A stretch of 51,029 nt of DNA from Treponema sp. GTDB lineage: Bacteria > Spirochaetota > Spirochaetia > Treponematales > Treponemataceae. Below are positions 5,899-13,337 of the stretch, in pieces. The notes beneath the pieces were generated by a model. That model was not told the DNA's origin. It searched no databases and saw nothing but the letters and a program-made list of their open reading frames with translations. How positions within the stretch are numbered: the first letter of the stretch is position 1; each line of letters begins with the position of its first letter. A program made the translations under genes and the position numbers. Location: the NCBI GenBank assembly GCA_018384055.1, contig JAHAZL010000090.1, forward strand, positions 1 through 51,029. Direction: 5' to 3'.

Positions 5899-7140
5899 AT
5901 GAAATCGGTACTTCTCATTGACGGCTCAGCATTATTTCAAGACTTCCTCAGGGATAAGGTTGCGGCGGAACAGGTAACCCTTGAATGCGCAACAAGCAGG
6001 GAAGCCTATACAAAAATGATTTCCCTTCTTCCGGATTTGATCATCATTGAAGTTGAAAGCGTCATTACAGAAGAACTCAACATTCTCCTTGAAAAAAAGC
6101 ACAACGATCCAAATGCAAAGAAAATTCCGATTATCATGACCGGCCCTGTAATTGACCGAGGTAGAATTGCAAATCTTGTCGAATACAGCGTAGTAAAATA
6201 TTTTACAAAGCCAATCAAGTTTGACGTTTTCTTTGATTCCATCGGACGCATCCTGAAGATGCCTCTTTCAATGGATACTACTCCATGTATTCTGGACATC
6301 CACCTTAACGGAAGCATCATCTTCGTTGAAGTTGCACAGGGACTCAACCGCGAAAAACTCCTTCTCCTTAAGTACAAGCTTGCAGAAATCATCAACAAAT
6401 ACAAGATCAACATTCCGAAAGTAATCCTCATGCTGACAAACCTTCAGCTTACCTTTGTTGACGGTGCAAACCTTGAGCTTCTTTTGGACAATGTTTCTGC
6501 CGGAAAGAGAATTCCAAACAAATACATCAAGGTTCTTTCCCTGGACGAATTTGTAATCGAGCTTATCAAGGGGCATCCTGAATACAGCGGAATGGTTGTA
6601 TCGCAGAACCTCCAGTATGTCATTTCTTCCCTCATGAACGACGACAGCAGCCTGGATTACGATTCAAAGGATTTCATCTACGACAATATCCTCCATTCCG
6701 ACAGGCCTGCAGACGAAGCAGCCCTGGGATTCATCGATGACAGGTCTACGGGTAAAAAAGATTCGGGAACCCTTATGAAGGTTGCAATTGTCGACGACGA
6801 TGTAGTAATCCGAAAACTTCTTGAAAACACCTTTACTTCAGCAAGCGGGGAAGCAACCCTCTTTGAGAACGGAACTGCTTTCATGAAGGCAGTGACTGAC
6901 GGCGCAGATTTTGACATTGTAATTCTTGACCTGTATCTTCCAGACATGGACGGAATCAGCATACTCAAAAACCTTGTGCAGAGAAATTATCAAACTCCAA
7001 TCCTCATTTACTCCAAGGCATCTTCTAAGGAAGTCGTTTTGAACGTTCTTTCCCTAGGAGCAAAGTGTTATCTTGTTAAGCCGCAGAAACCGGGAACAAT
7101 CGTAAACAAGGCTTTGGAAATTCTGCATTCAAACAGGTAA
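5899..7140 (+). CDS. Dual-REC response regulator with degenerate N-terminal receiver and central STAS-like domain
   Basis: The 413-aa protein has three parts. Residues 1-120 form a receiver-like fold, but the phospho-acceptor aspartate is Glu51 (DLIIIEVES), a natural phosphomimic. Residues about 128-240 look like a STAS or anti-sigma-antagonist type alpha/beta domain (CILDIHLNGSIIFVEV... then LLLDNVSAGKR), an uncertain call. Residues about 292-413 are a canonical receiver: VDDD acidic pocket, Asp near 344 in VILDLYLPDMDG, Ser in IYSKAS, Lys in LVKPQKP. There is no DNA-binding or GGDEF output. The hybrid kinase gene starts 6 nt later, so this is its likely partner. Confidence 0.8.
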   Translation: MKSVLLIDGSALFQDFLRDKVAAEQVTLECATSREAYTKMISLLPDLIIIEVESVITEELNILLEKKHNDPNAKKIPIIMTGPVIDRGRIANLVEYSVVKYFTKPIKFDVFFDSIGRILKMPLSMDTTPCILDIHLNGSIIFVEVAQGLNREKLLLLKYKLAEIINKYKINIPKVILMLTNLQLTFVDGANLELLLDNVSAGKRIPNKYIKVLSLDEFVIELIKGHPEYSGMVVSQNLQYVISSLMNDDSSLDYDSKDFIYDNILHSDRPADEAALGFIDDRSTGKKDSGTLMKVAIVDDDVVIRKLLENTFTSASGEATLFENGTAFMKAVTDGADFDIVILDLYLPDMDGISILKNLVQRNYQTPILIYSKASSKEVVLNVLSLGAKCYLVKPQKPGTIVNKALEILHSNR

Positions 7141-7146
7141 CGGGCC

Positions 7147-9123
7147 ATGGCTTTACCGTCAGTTGAAGTTGGAAGCAGATTCATTGCCAGCACAATGCAT
7201 GAGGTCCGAACTCCTTTGCAAACCATCATCAGTACGCTGGAACTACTCGAAGACACGCCTCTCAACAAGGAACAGATAGAATTCATTCACCAGATTGAAT
7301 TCAGTGCCAATGCACTTCTTGGTCTTGCCAACGACGTTCTGGACTTTACAAAGATTTCATCCCATCACTTCAAGCTTGAAATACGACCTTATGATGCAAT
7401 TGAACTTACGGAACGCGTAGTTGACCTCATTACGGTTGAGGCCTTCAACAGAGGCATTGAAGTTCTTACTGACATTGACTACAGGCTTCCACAGAACCTT
7501 CTTGGCGATCCAGTCCGCATCCAGCAGATCATCCTGAACCTTGTAAAAAACGCTGCCAAATTTACGGAGACCGGTTACATATACGTACGTGTTTCCATCA
7601 AGGACAAATATCTTCTTTTTGAAATAATTGACAGCGGCATTGGTGTTCCGGAAGACAAAAGGAGCCTTATCTTTTCAGACTTCTATCAGGTTGACGGCAG
7701 CTCTACAAAAAAGAGCACCGGAACAGGACTTGGACTTTCCATTTCAAAGAACCTGGTAAAGGTCATGAAAGGGAAGATAGGTATCATAGAAAATCCAAAC
7801 GGCGGATCAAATTTCTGGTTCGCAATTCCCCTTCATTGTTCGGAAGAAAAACAGATTTCAAAGAAAATCACGATTTTGGAAAATACCCGCATTCTTGTTG
7901 TAGACGACAATCCCCTTGCCCTCAAGTCAATGAAGGCAAAACTTGAATTCTACGGCATAAAGGAAATAGTTCTTTGCGACAATGGAAACGCTGCCCTCCA
8001 GAAAATTCAGGAAGCCCAGAAACAGGGCAAACCTTTTACCGTCGCCTTCATTGACCTTATCATGAGTCCCTTTGACGGATGGAGACTTGCAAGCGAAATA
8101 CGATCCATTCCGGATACGGGAAAAATGAAGATGTACCTGATGGTTCCTGAAGGACAGCTGAGGCAGGACGCAAAGATGAAGATGCTTGACTGGTACAACG
8201 GATACATCTACAAACCAATCAAACAGAAAGCCCTTGAAGATACATTGCAGGAAGCCTTCAGCCAGAATGTTAAGAAAAAGAATTCTGACACCGATGAATT
8301 TTCCGAATCCTCAAACACCAGGAAAGTTTCTTCCATACTCGACCAGCAGGTTGCAAGCGGACTTTGCATCCTCGTTGCGGAAGATACTCCAATTAACCGG
8401 AAACTGCTTGAAACTTTCCTCAAGAAATTCGGGGCTACTGTATACCTTGCAGAAAACGGACAGGTTGCCGTCGATCAGGTTGAACTCCACCCTGAAATCG
8501 ACCTCATATTCATGGACATCTTCATGCCTGTCAAAAGCGGTATCGATGCAACCATTGAACTTCGCAACAAGGGATACAAAGGCATCATAGTTGCCTGTAC
8601 CGCAAACAACGACACAGACGACTTCAAGACATACAAGAAAATCGGAATCAATGACATTGTCGTAAAGCCTTTCAAGAGGGATACAATCCGAGAAACATTG
8701 GACAAGTGGAATTCCGTTCTTACAGTGCCAAATGCCAAGGACATCATCTCCCTTACCTTCATTGAAAACAAGTCTTCAGAAATGTGGAACATAGAAGACT
8801 TTATGGACACTACGGGACAGAACATCGAGTTTGCCATTTCCCTCATGGATGAATACATCACCCAGTCAAAAGAACTTATGGATAACCTTAAGGAAGAACT
8901 CAAGAAAACACCGCTCAACTACGAGAAGATTGAGCTCTATACCCACACCATAAAAGGAAGCAGTGCATCCGTAAGTGCAACCCGTTTTGCAGAACTTGGA
9001 CGCAAGATGAATGACGCAGCAAAAACCAGAAACCTTACCGACCTTGAATCTGCAAGAATCAACTACGAAATTGACTTCATTGCCTTTACAAACATCGTAA
9101 ACAACTGGAAAACATCTATATGA
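7147..9123 (+). CDS. Soluble hybrid histidine kinase (HisKA-HATPase-REC-REC-Hpt)
   Basis: The 658-aa protein has no transmembrane segment or sensory domain; the phospho-accepting His18 (STMHEVRTPLQ) is almost at the N-terminus. ATPase boxes follow: NLVKNAAKF (N), DSGIGVP (G1), GTGLGLSISK (G2). REC1 starts near 248 with Asp about 303 (FIDLIM) and Lys in YKPIK. REC2 starts near 407 with Asp about 457 (FMDIFMP) and VVKPFKR. An Hpt domain has His about 600 in YTHTIKGSSAS. This is a complete internal phosphorelay, probably recruited by another protein and passing phosphate to the adjacent dual-REC regulator. Its stop overlaps the next ATG by 4 nt. Confidence 0.92.
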   Translation: MALPSVEVGSRFIASTMHEVRTPLQTIISTLELLEDTPLNKEQIEFIHQIEFSANALLGLANDVLDFTKISSHHFKLEIRPYDAIELTERVVDLITVEAFNRGIEVLTDIDYRLPQNLLGDPVRIQQIILNLVKNAAKFTETGYIYVRVSIKDKYLLFEIIDSGIGVPEDKRSLIFSDFYQVDGSSTKKSTGTGLGLSISKNLVKVMKGKIGIIENPNGGSNFWFAIPLHCSEEKQISKKITILENTRILVVDDNPLALKSMKAKLEFYGIKEIVLCDNGNAALQKIQEAQKQGKPFTVAFIDLIMSPFDGWRLASEIRSIPDTGKMKMYLMVPEGQLRQDAKMKMLDWYNGYIYKPIKQKALEDTLQEAFSQNVKKKNSDTDEFSESSNTRKVSSILDQQVASGLCILVAEDTPINRKLLETFLKKFGATVYLAENGQVAVDQVELHPEIDLIFMDIFMPVKSGIDATIELRNKGYKGIIVACTANNDTDDFKTYKKIGINDIVVKPFKRDTIRETLDKWNSVLTVPNAKDIISLTFIENKSSEMWNIEDFMDTTGQNIEFAISLMDEYITQSKELMDNLKEELKKTPLNYEKIELYTHTIKGSSASVSATRFAELGRKMNDAAKTRNLTDLESARINYEIDFIAFTNIVNNWKTSI

Positions 9124-9953
9124 TCAAGACAAACTATCACACGCACACAGAATTCTGCGACGCAAAAAATACGGCCGAAGAAATGGTTCTTGCAGCCATT
9201 GAAAAGAACTTTTCCATCCTGGGTTTTTCAAGCCACGCCATGTATCCATTTAACGGTGGATGGCACATCAAGCCTGACGGATATTCTGCATATATAAATG
9301 AAATAAACCGCCTGAAGGAAAAGTACAGCGACAAAATAAAAATCTACACCGGCTTTGAAGTTGAATACATTGACGGAATTTCAGTCCCCTGCTTTGACAC
9401 ATACAGGGAATTCAAGCCGGACTACCTTATCGGCTCAGTTCATTTTGTTCCTGGCAAAGGCGGATACTACGAAGCTGACGGCAGTGAAATTTCAGTTAAG
9501 GAAAGGATAGGAAAATTTTTCGGCGGTGACATAAAGAAAGCCGTGCAGGAATATTTCTGCTGTGAAAGGAAACTCCTTAGGGACGGAGATTTCACGTTCC
9601 TCGGACACTGCGATCTTGTCCAGAAGCAGAACATCAATTCAAAACTTTTTGATGAAAATGAATCCTGGTACAGAAAAGAACTTAAGGCACTCGTAAAGGA
9701 AATCAAAAAGTCGGGGGTCTGCGTTGAAGTAAATACCGGTGCCACCTGCAGGTGCGGTGCATCTCGACCTTACCCAAGCCCATATCTTCTCGAGCTGCTC
9801 AAGGCAAACAATGTTTCTGTAACAATCAGCTCAGATGCCCATACGGCAAAGGGCATTGACTGCTGGTTTGACGAAGCAGTTCAGTACATAAAAAAAGCCA
9901 GCTACACAGAACTTGCATTCTATGAAGACGGCCTTAAATTCCAGAAAATCTAG
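9120..9953 (+). CDS. PHP-domain phosphatase, histidinol-phosphatase (HisJ)-like
   Basis: The 277-aa protein shows PHP metal-binding motifs: His7 and His9 (YHTHTEFCD), SSHA near residue 38, EVEYIDG, SVHF, a GHCDLV block, EVNTGA, and the final SSDAH. HisJ-type enzymes dephosphorylate histidinol phosphate; related PHP proteins cleave other phosphate esters. No other histidine genes are nearby. The ATG overlaps the kinase stop by 4 nt, which implies translational coupling with the phosphorelay, so a signalling-related substrate is possible. A short terminator AAAACC/GGTTTT (9957-9977) lies just after the stop. Confidence 0.8.
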   Translation: MIKTNYHTHTEFCDAKNTAEEMVLAAIEKNFSILGFSSHAMYPFNGGWHIKPDGYSAYINEINRLKEKYSDKIKIYTGFEVEYIDGISVPCFDTYREFKPDYLIGSVHFVPGKGGYYEADGSEISVKERIGKFFGGDIKKAVQEYFCCERKLLRDGDFTFLGHCDLVQKQNINSKLFDENESWYRKELKALVKEIKKSGVCVEVNTGATCRCGASRPYPSPYLLELLKANNVSVTISSDAHTAKGIDCWFDEAVQYIKKASYTELAFYEDGLKFQKI

Positions 9954-9956
9954 TAC

Positions 9957-9977
9957 AAAACCATTAGCGGTTTTTTT
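9957..9977 (+). terminator. Short intrinsic terminator after the phosphorelay operon
   Basis: AAAACC-ATTAGC-GGTTTT then T-run. It lies inside the 3' end of the convergent DksA-type gene. Confidence 0.4.
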
Positions 9978-10317
9978 CGTATTCTGCCTGGCATGCTACG
10001 CAGAATGGTGCATAAGGAATTGCTTCAAGTCTTGCTTCTGCAATAGGTTCATTGCACTGAAGGCAAATGCCGTATGTTCCCTGAACGATTCTGTCCAATG
10101 CAGCATCGATCATCTTCAGGCGGAACTGGTCTGCTTCACCAAGGGAATTGAGAAGAGTCCTGTCGATTGTGTCAGAGGCAATGTCTACATCATCGCCGCT
10201 TTCCGTTGCACCACCAAGCTTTTCAAACTGATCGTTGCGCCCTACAAGCGAATCAATAAGTTCGCTGCGTTCAGCAGTAAGCTTCTTTTTCTGTTTATCT
10301 AAAAAATCCTTTTTCAT
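9964..10317 (-). CDS. DksA/TraR-family zinc-finger protein
   Basis: The protein of 117 aa (118 if the preceding ATG at 10320 is used) has a coiled-coil N-terminal half and a C4 zinc finger near the C-terminus: CLQCNEPI...CVACQAEY. DksA proteins enter the RNA polymerase secondary channel and, with (p)ppGpp, tune rRNA and stress promoters. GGGAGA lies upstream at about 10323-10328; spacing favours the second of two adjacent ATGs. The acidic tip residues of classical DksA are not clearly recognisable, so a TraR/YbiI-like role remains possible. It is convergent with the PHP gene, 10 bp apart. Confidence 0.82.
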   Translation of the reverse strand: MKKDFLDKQKKKLTAERSELIDSLVGRNDQFEKLGGATESGDDVDIASDTIDRTLLNSLGEADQFRLKMIDAALDRIVQGTYGICLQCNEPIAEARLEAIPYAPFCVACQAEYEKNR

Positions 10318-10431
10318 CATTGTCTCCCATCTCTCATGACCGTCCGGTAGTTTTTCAGTTGACAGCCGTTTTTGTTTTGTTCATAATAGTATAGTATATT
10401 TTCTATAAAAGGCAAATATTTTGGAGGAATT

Positions 10432-10653
10432 GTGGCTAACAAAGACGAAGCTATCGAAGTTGAAGGTATCGTAAAAGAAGCATTGCCAAACACAATGTTC
10501 CGTGTTGAACTCAAGAACGGACACATCATTCTTGGTCACCTCAGTGGAAAGATGAGAAAGCACTACATCAGAATTGTTCCGGGTGACAGCGTAAAGGTTG
10601 AACTTTCACCTTATGACCTTAACCGCGGAAGGATCATTTTCCGCGAAAGGTAA
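10432..10653 (+). CDS. infA: Translation initiation factor IF-1
   Basis: The 73-aa OB-fold protein matches IF-1 over its length: AIEVEGIVKEALPNTMFRVEL, HIILGHLSGKMRKHYIRI, VKVELSPYDLNRGRI. It binds the ribosomal A site during initiation. It uses a GTG start (10432) with GGAGG at 10423-10427. It is a single-gene unit with an intrinsic terminator at 10687-10714. Confidence 0.96.
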   Translation: MANKDEAIEVEGIVKEALPNTMFRVELKNGHIILGHLSGKMRKHYIRIVPGDSVKVELSPYDLNRGRIIFRER

Positions 10654-10686
10654 TCCAAAGATTATTTCCAACTGCTTAATGAAGAT

Positions 10687-10714
10687 GGCTTTCCGTTTTT
10701 GGAAAGCCTTTTTT
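10687..10714 (+). terminator. infA terminator
   Basis: GGCTTTCC-GTTTTT-GGAAAGCC followed by six or more T residues. Confidence 0.85.
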
Positions 10715-10729
10715 ATTTTCAGATTAATA

Positions 10730-11287
10730 TCATTCTGCCATGAGCCTTGCGCCCTTTATGACATCCTTGATTCCAGAAACCAAAGAAAAGAATGCAATTA
10801 TCTTTATGAGGAAGAACCAGGGTCCGACAACATAAATTACACCAAGGCTTACAAGAACCTTGAACAGGCTTCTGCAGAAAAATGGGAACGCATTTCTTCC
10901 CTTAGGTTCTTCAGTATTTCTTGAAGTCCATGTATAGGTATACCTGTAATTACTGTTTGCATCGCTGCTGTCGTTTCCGTAGTTACCGCCGTTCCTGTAT
11001 GCGTTCCTGAAGAACTCTGCAAAAGGATCGTCGGTATAGAAATTTTCTGCATTGTGATAGGCGTTTTGCTGGGAAGAAGTTGCACCAAGCATATCGTACT
11101 GACGCCTTTTTGTTTCATCCCCCAACACGGAGTAGGCTTCGTTTATTTCCTTGAATTTATCTTCTGCAGCTTTATCACCGGCATTTCTGTCCGGGTGATA
11201 TTTAAATGCAAGAGACCTGTATGCTTTCTTTATTTCATCTGCTGTGGCATCCTTCTGAACGCCAAGTACATCGTATAAATTGCTCAT
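10730..11287 (-). CDS. J-domain protein with C-terminal membrane anchor
   Basis: The 185-aa protein begins with a J domain (residues 1-70: NLYDVLGVQKDATADEIKKA, HPD in YHPDRNAG, DETKRRQYD). A polar Asn/Tyr-rich linker (about 70-130) follows, then one or two hydrophobic helices at about 140-178. It lacks the zinc-finger and substrate domains of DnaJ. It would stimulate DnaK at the inner face of the membrane; clients are unknown. AGGAACAG precedes the ATG. It lies 56 bp below the Smr gene on the same strand, so it may be co-transcribed. Confidence 0.88.
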   Translation of the reverse strand: MSNLYDVLGVQKDATADEIKKAYRSLAFKYHPDRNAGDKAAEDKFKEINEAYSVLGDETKRRQYDMLGATSSQQNAYHNAENFYTDDPFAEFFRNAYRNGGNYGNDSSDANSNYRYTYTWTSRNTEEPKGRNAFPFFCRSLFKVLVSLGVIYVVGPWFFLIKIIAFFSLVSGIKDVIKGARLMAE

Positions 11288-11343
11288 CTGTTCCTACATT
11301 CAAAGATACTAAAAAAAACCGGATGGTGCAAATTTCCAGTCAT

Positions 11344-11910
11344 TTAGTTCCTCTGCTTTTCTTTAATTATAACCCAGGTTGCACCGCTTCCACCATGGTT
11401 TCTGTCCGGATGCCCTGATATTCCAAGGCGTTTGTCCTGTTCGATAAAGAGGCGAACCATCGGCCCAAGAACTGGATCGCTTCCAGCAGAATGTATTCCC
11501 TTACCGTGAACAATCAGGATTTTCTTAAGGTTGCGATTATAGCAGTCATTCACAAAATACTGAAGTTTGGTCCAGGCTTCTTCTCTTGTAAGCTGATGAA
11601 GGTCAATGACAGCTTCAGGATTCATGGAACGAAGGTAGTCAACATTGCTGAACTTTTCGTTGCGTCTTGCTTCTTCGCTTATCTTGTCCTTGTCCACTGT
11701 GCCATGACGGTTAAGCCATATGTCCATTGGGTTCATGTGCTTTTTGCTGTCCTGCTCCATTATCTGTTCCCAGGTATAGCCCTGTTTTGCAGCTTCCTTT
11801 TCTTCTTTTGTTGGAGCATTTGCCTTCTTATGAGAAACCTGAGGCTGCTTTTTCTGAGGCTTAGCTTTGCTTGCACCTTCCCACTGATTCAGAATGTCAC
11901 CAAAATCCAT
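11344..11910 (-). CDS. Smr-domain protein
   Basis: The 188-aa protein has a low-complexity Lys/Gln-rich N-terminal half and a C-terminal Smr domain (about 98-185): VIDLHQLTREEAW, then ILIVHGKGIHSAG with the HGKG motif, and GGSGATWVII at the end. Stand-alone Smr domains are nucleases acting on branched DNA or RNA, some on collided ribosomes. It starts 32 bp after the end of batD on the same strand, with AAGGG upstream, so it may be transcribed as the tail of the Bat operon. Confidence 0.87.
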   Translation of the reverse strand: MDFGDILNQWEGASKAKPQKKQPQVSHKKANAPTKEEKEAAKQGYTWEQIMEQDSKKHMNPMDIWLNRHGTVDKDKISEEARRNEKFSNVDYLRSMNPEAVIDLHQLTREEAWTKLQYFVNDCYNRNLKKILIVHGKGIHSAGSDPVLGPMVRLFIEQDKRLGISGHPDRNHGGSGATWVIIKEKQRN

Positions 11911-11942
11911 ATTTTTCTACCCTTTTTTAAAAATACTTTTTT

Positions 11943-13337
11943 CTATTTTATCAGACAGACCCTGTCCGAAGGAATCCATCCGTAAGTGTCATTGTGGCGT
12001 ACATACATCCACTCGCCTGCACTCCTTATTATAGAAACAACACTACCCGCCTGAATGGTTACACTTGTCATCATATTATGTTCAGGAATTGGACTCATTT
12101 CTCCCCCCGTAAATACGCCCCTTGGAGTCTTGAGCCTTACACCGTAGATTCCTGCAAAAACAGAAGACATAATGAAGAAGGATGCAAACAGTGCTGTCAG
12201 AGTCTTTCGCTTGAAAACAAGGAACACTATTGCAGTCACAAAAAACAGGGTTGCAACAAGGCACAGAAGGTTAAAGAAAAAAACGCTTGGCTCGTGGTAG
12301 TCGTAAGGAAGTCCGAGGACCTGTTCCACATCCTTTCTTTCCGCAGTAGCCTTTGAAAAAACAAATGAATGCCTTTCCTTTTTGTGAAGTTCATAAAGAG
12401 CAAGAACTTCCTGTGGCTTTACCTCTATCTTTTTCTTTTGAGAAGAAACCTTTTCCGATTCGTAGAATGCATAGACAAAAGGATTTTCTTCCTTTGTTTC
12501 TGCAATGAGTTCCTGAGACCTGTCCGCTTTGAAATTATATACGGGGCACTGTATGTCTTCTGATGAACCGTTGTATGAAGTTGCCGTTATGAATATTTCA
12601 GGAAGGGTATGGACGCCTTCCGAAAGAGGCTGCCAGTCAAAGGTTGCAACGCTCTGAAACTGGGTGATGAAATTTTTTTCTTCCGCCGCTGCCTTGAAAT
12701 CATATTCCTTGATCTGCTTGAAAATTGAATCTTCAGGGATGTTCCAGAAAATGTTCTGGATTGATTCCATGTACCTTGCAGTTACGGTAAATACAATGTG
12801 CTCGCCGGATTTTATTTTGAGGATTCTGTTCTTGATGTTCTTTGCAGATTCAAGGTTCTGGTTCTGGAAGATAACATTTACTTCTGGATGAATGAACCTT
12901 GGATTCTGGAAAATCTCAACGCCTTCAACAGGAATCTGATAGAAGCCGCCGTCAATGGTAAGATCGATTGGCTTGATTCTATAGCTTCCCGTTTTTGCAA
13001 AACGCATCCAGAGAATGATTCTTGTTCCGTGAGCATAACCGCCACCCTGGGATTCATCGCGAGGAATGAGGACTGTTTCCTTTTTCTGCGAAACAAAACT
13101 TACATTTGGAGGAAGTGAGTTAACGGAAATCTGAACGGAATCAGGAGTTACATTTTCAATTTCTACAAAGAAAGAATTGTCGTCTTCCGTAAAGAGAGTA
13201 TCCTGTGTTGGCCTGAACCTCATGCCCCAAAGATATGCCCAGGAAACCTTGGCAGACAAGGATGTTCCTGCTGAAAGGAAAAAGAGAATCAGTAATCCTG
13301 CGATGTTCTTTCTGAATCTTTTTGCTGGCTTTTCCAT
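11943..13337 (-). CDS. batD: BatD-like protein with C-terminal SH3 domain
   Basis: The 464-aa protein has a signal peptide (MEKPAKRFRKN, then AGLLILFFLSAGTSLSA), a long periplasmic beta-rich region typical of BatD (repeated Ig-like segments to about 340), two transmembrane helices near 345-390, and an SH3-like tail (residues about 405-462: RSAGEWMYVRHNDTYGWIP). The start is supported by GAAGGTG upstream and lies 49 nt inside the end of the BatB/C gene, an unusually long overlap. BatD acts with the BatA/BatB VWA proteins at the membrane. The SH3 tail could bind peptidoglycan or peptides. Confidence 0.8.
   Translation of the reverse strand: MEKPAKRFRKNIAGLLILFFLSAGTSLSAKVSWAYLWGMRFRPTQDTLFTEDDNSFFVEIENVTPDSVQISVNSLPPNVSFVSQKKETVLIPRDESQGGGYAHGTRIILWMRFAKTGSYRIKPIDLTIDGGFYQIPVEGVEIFQNPRFIHPEVNVIFQNQNLESAKNIKNRILKIKSGEHIVFTVTARYMESIQNIFWNIPEDSIFKQIKEYDFKAAAEEKNFITQFQSVATFDWQPLSEGVHTLPEIFITATSYNGSSEDIQCPVYNFKADRSQELIAETKEENPFVYAFYESEKVSSQKKKIEVKPQEVLALYELHKKERHSFVFSKATAERKDVEQVLGLPYDYHEPSVFFFNLLCLVATLFFVTAIVFLVFKRKTLTALFASFFIMSSVFAGIYGVRLKTPRGVFTGGEMSPIPEHNMMTSVTIQAGSVVSIIRSAGEWMYVRHNDTYGWIPSDRVCLIK

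Noticed and set aside
11994..12356. 120-codon plus-strand frame opposite batD
   Set aside because: It is antisense to a well-supported gene, has no ribosome-binding site, and its composition follows the complement of batD.
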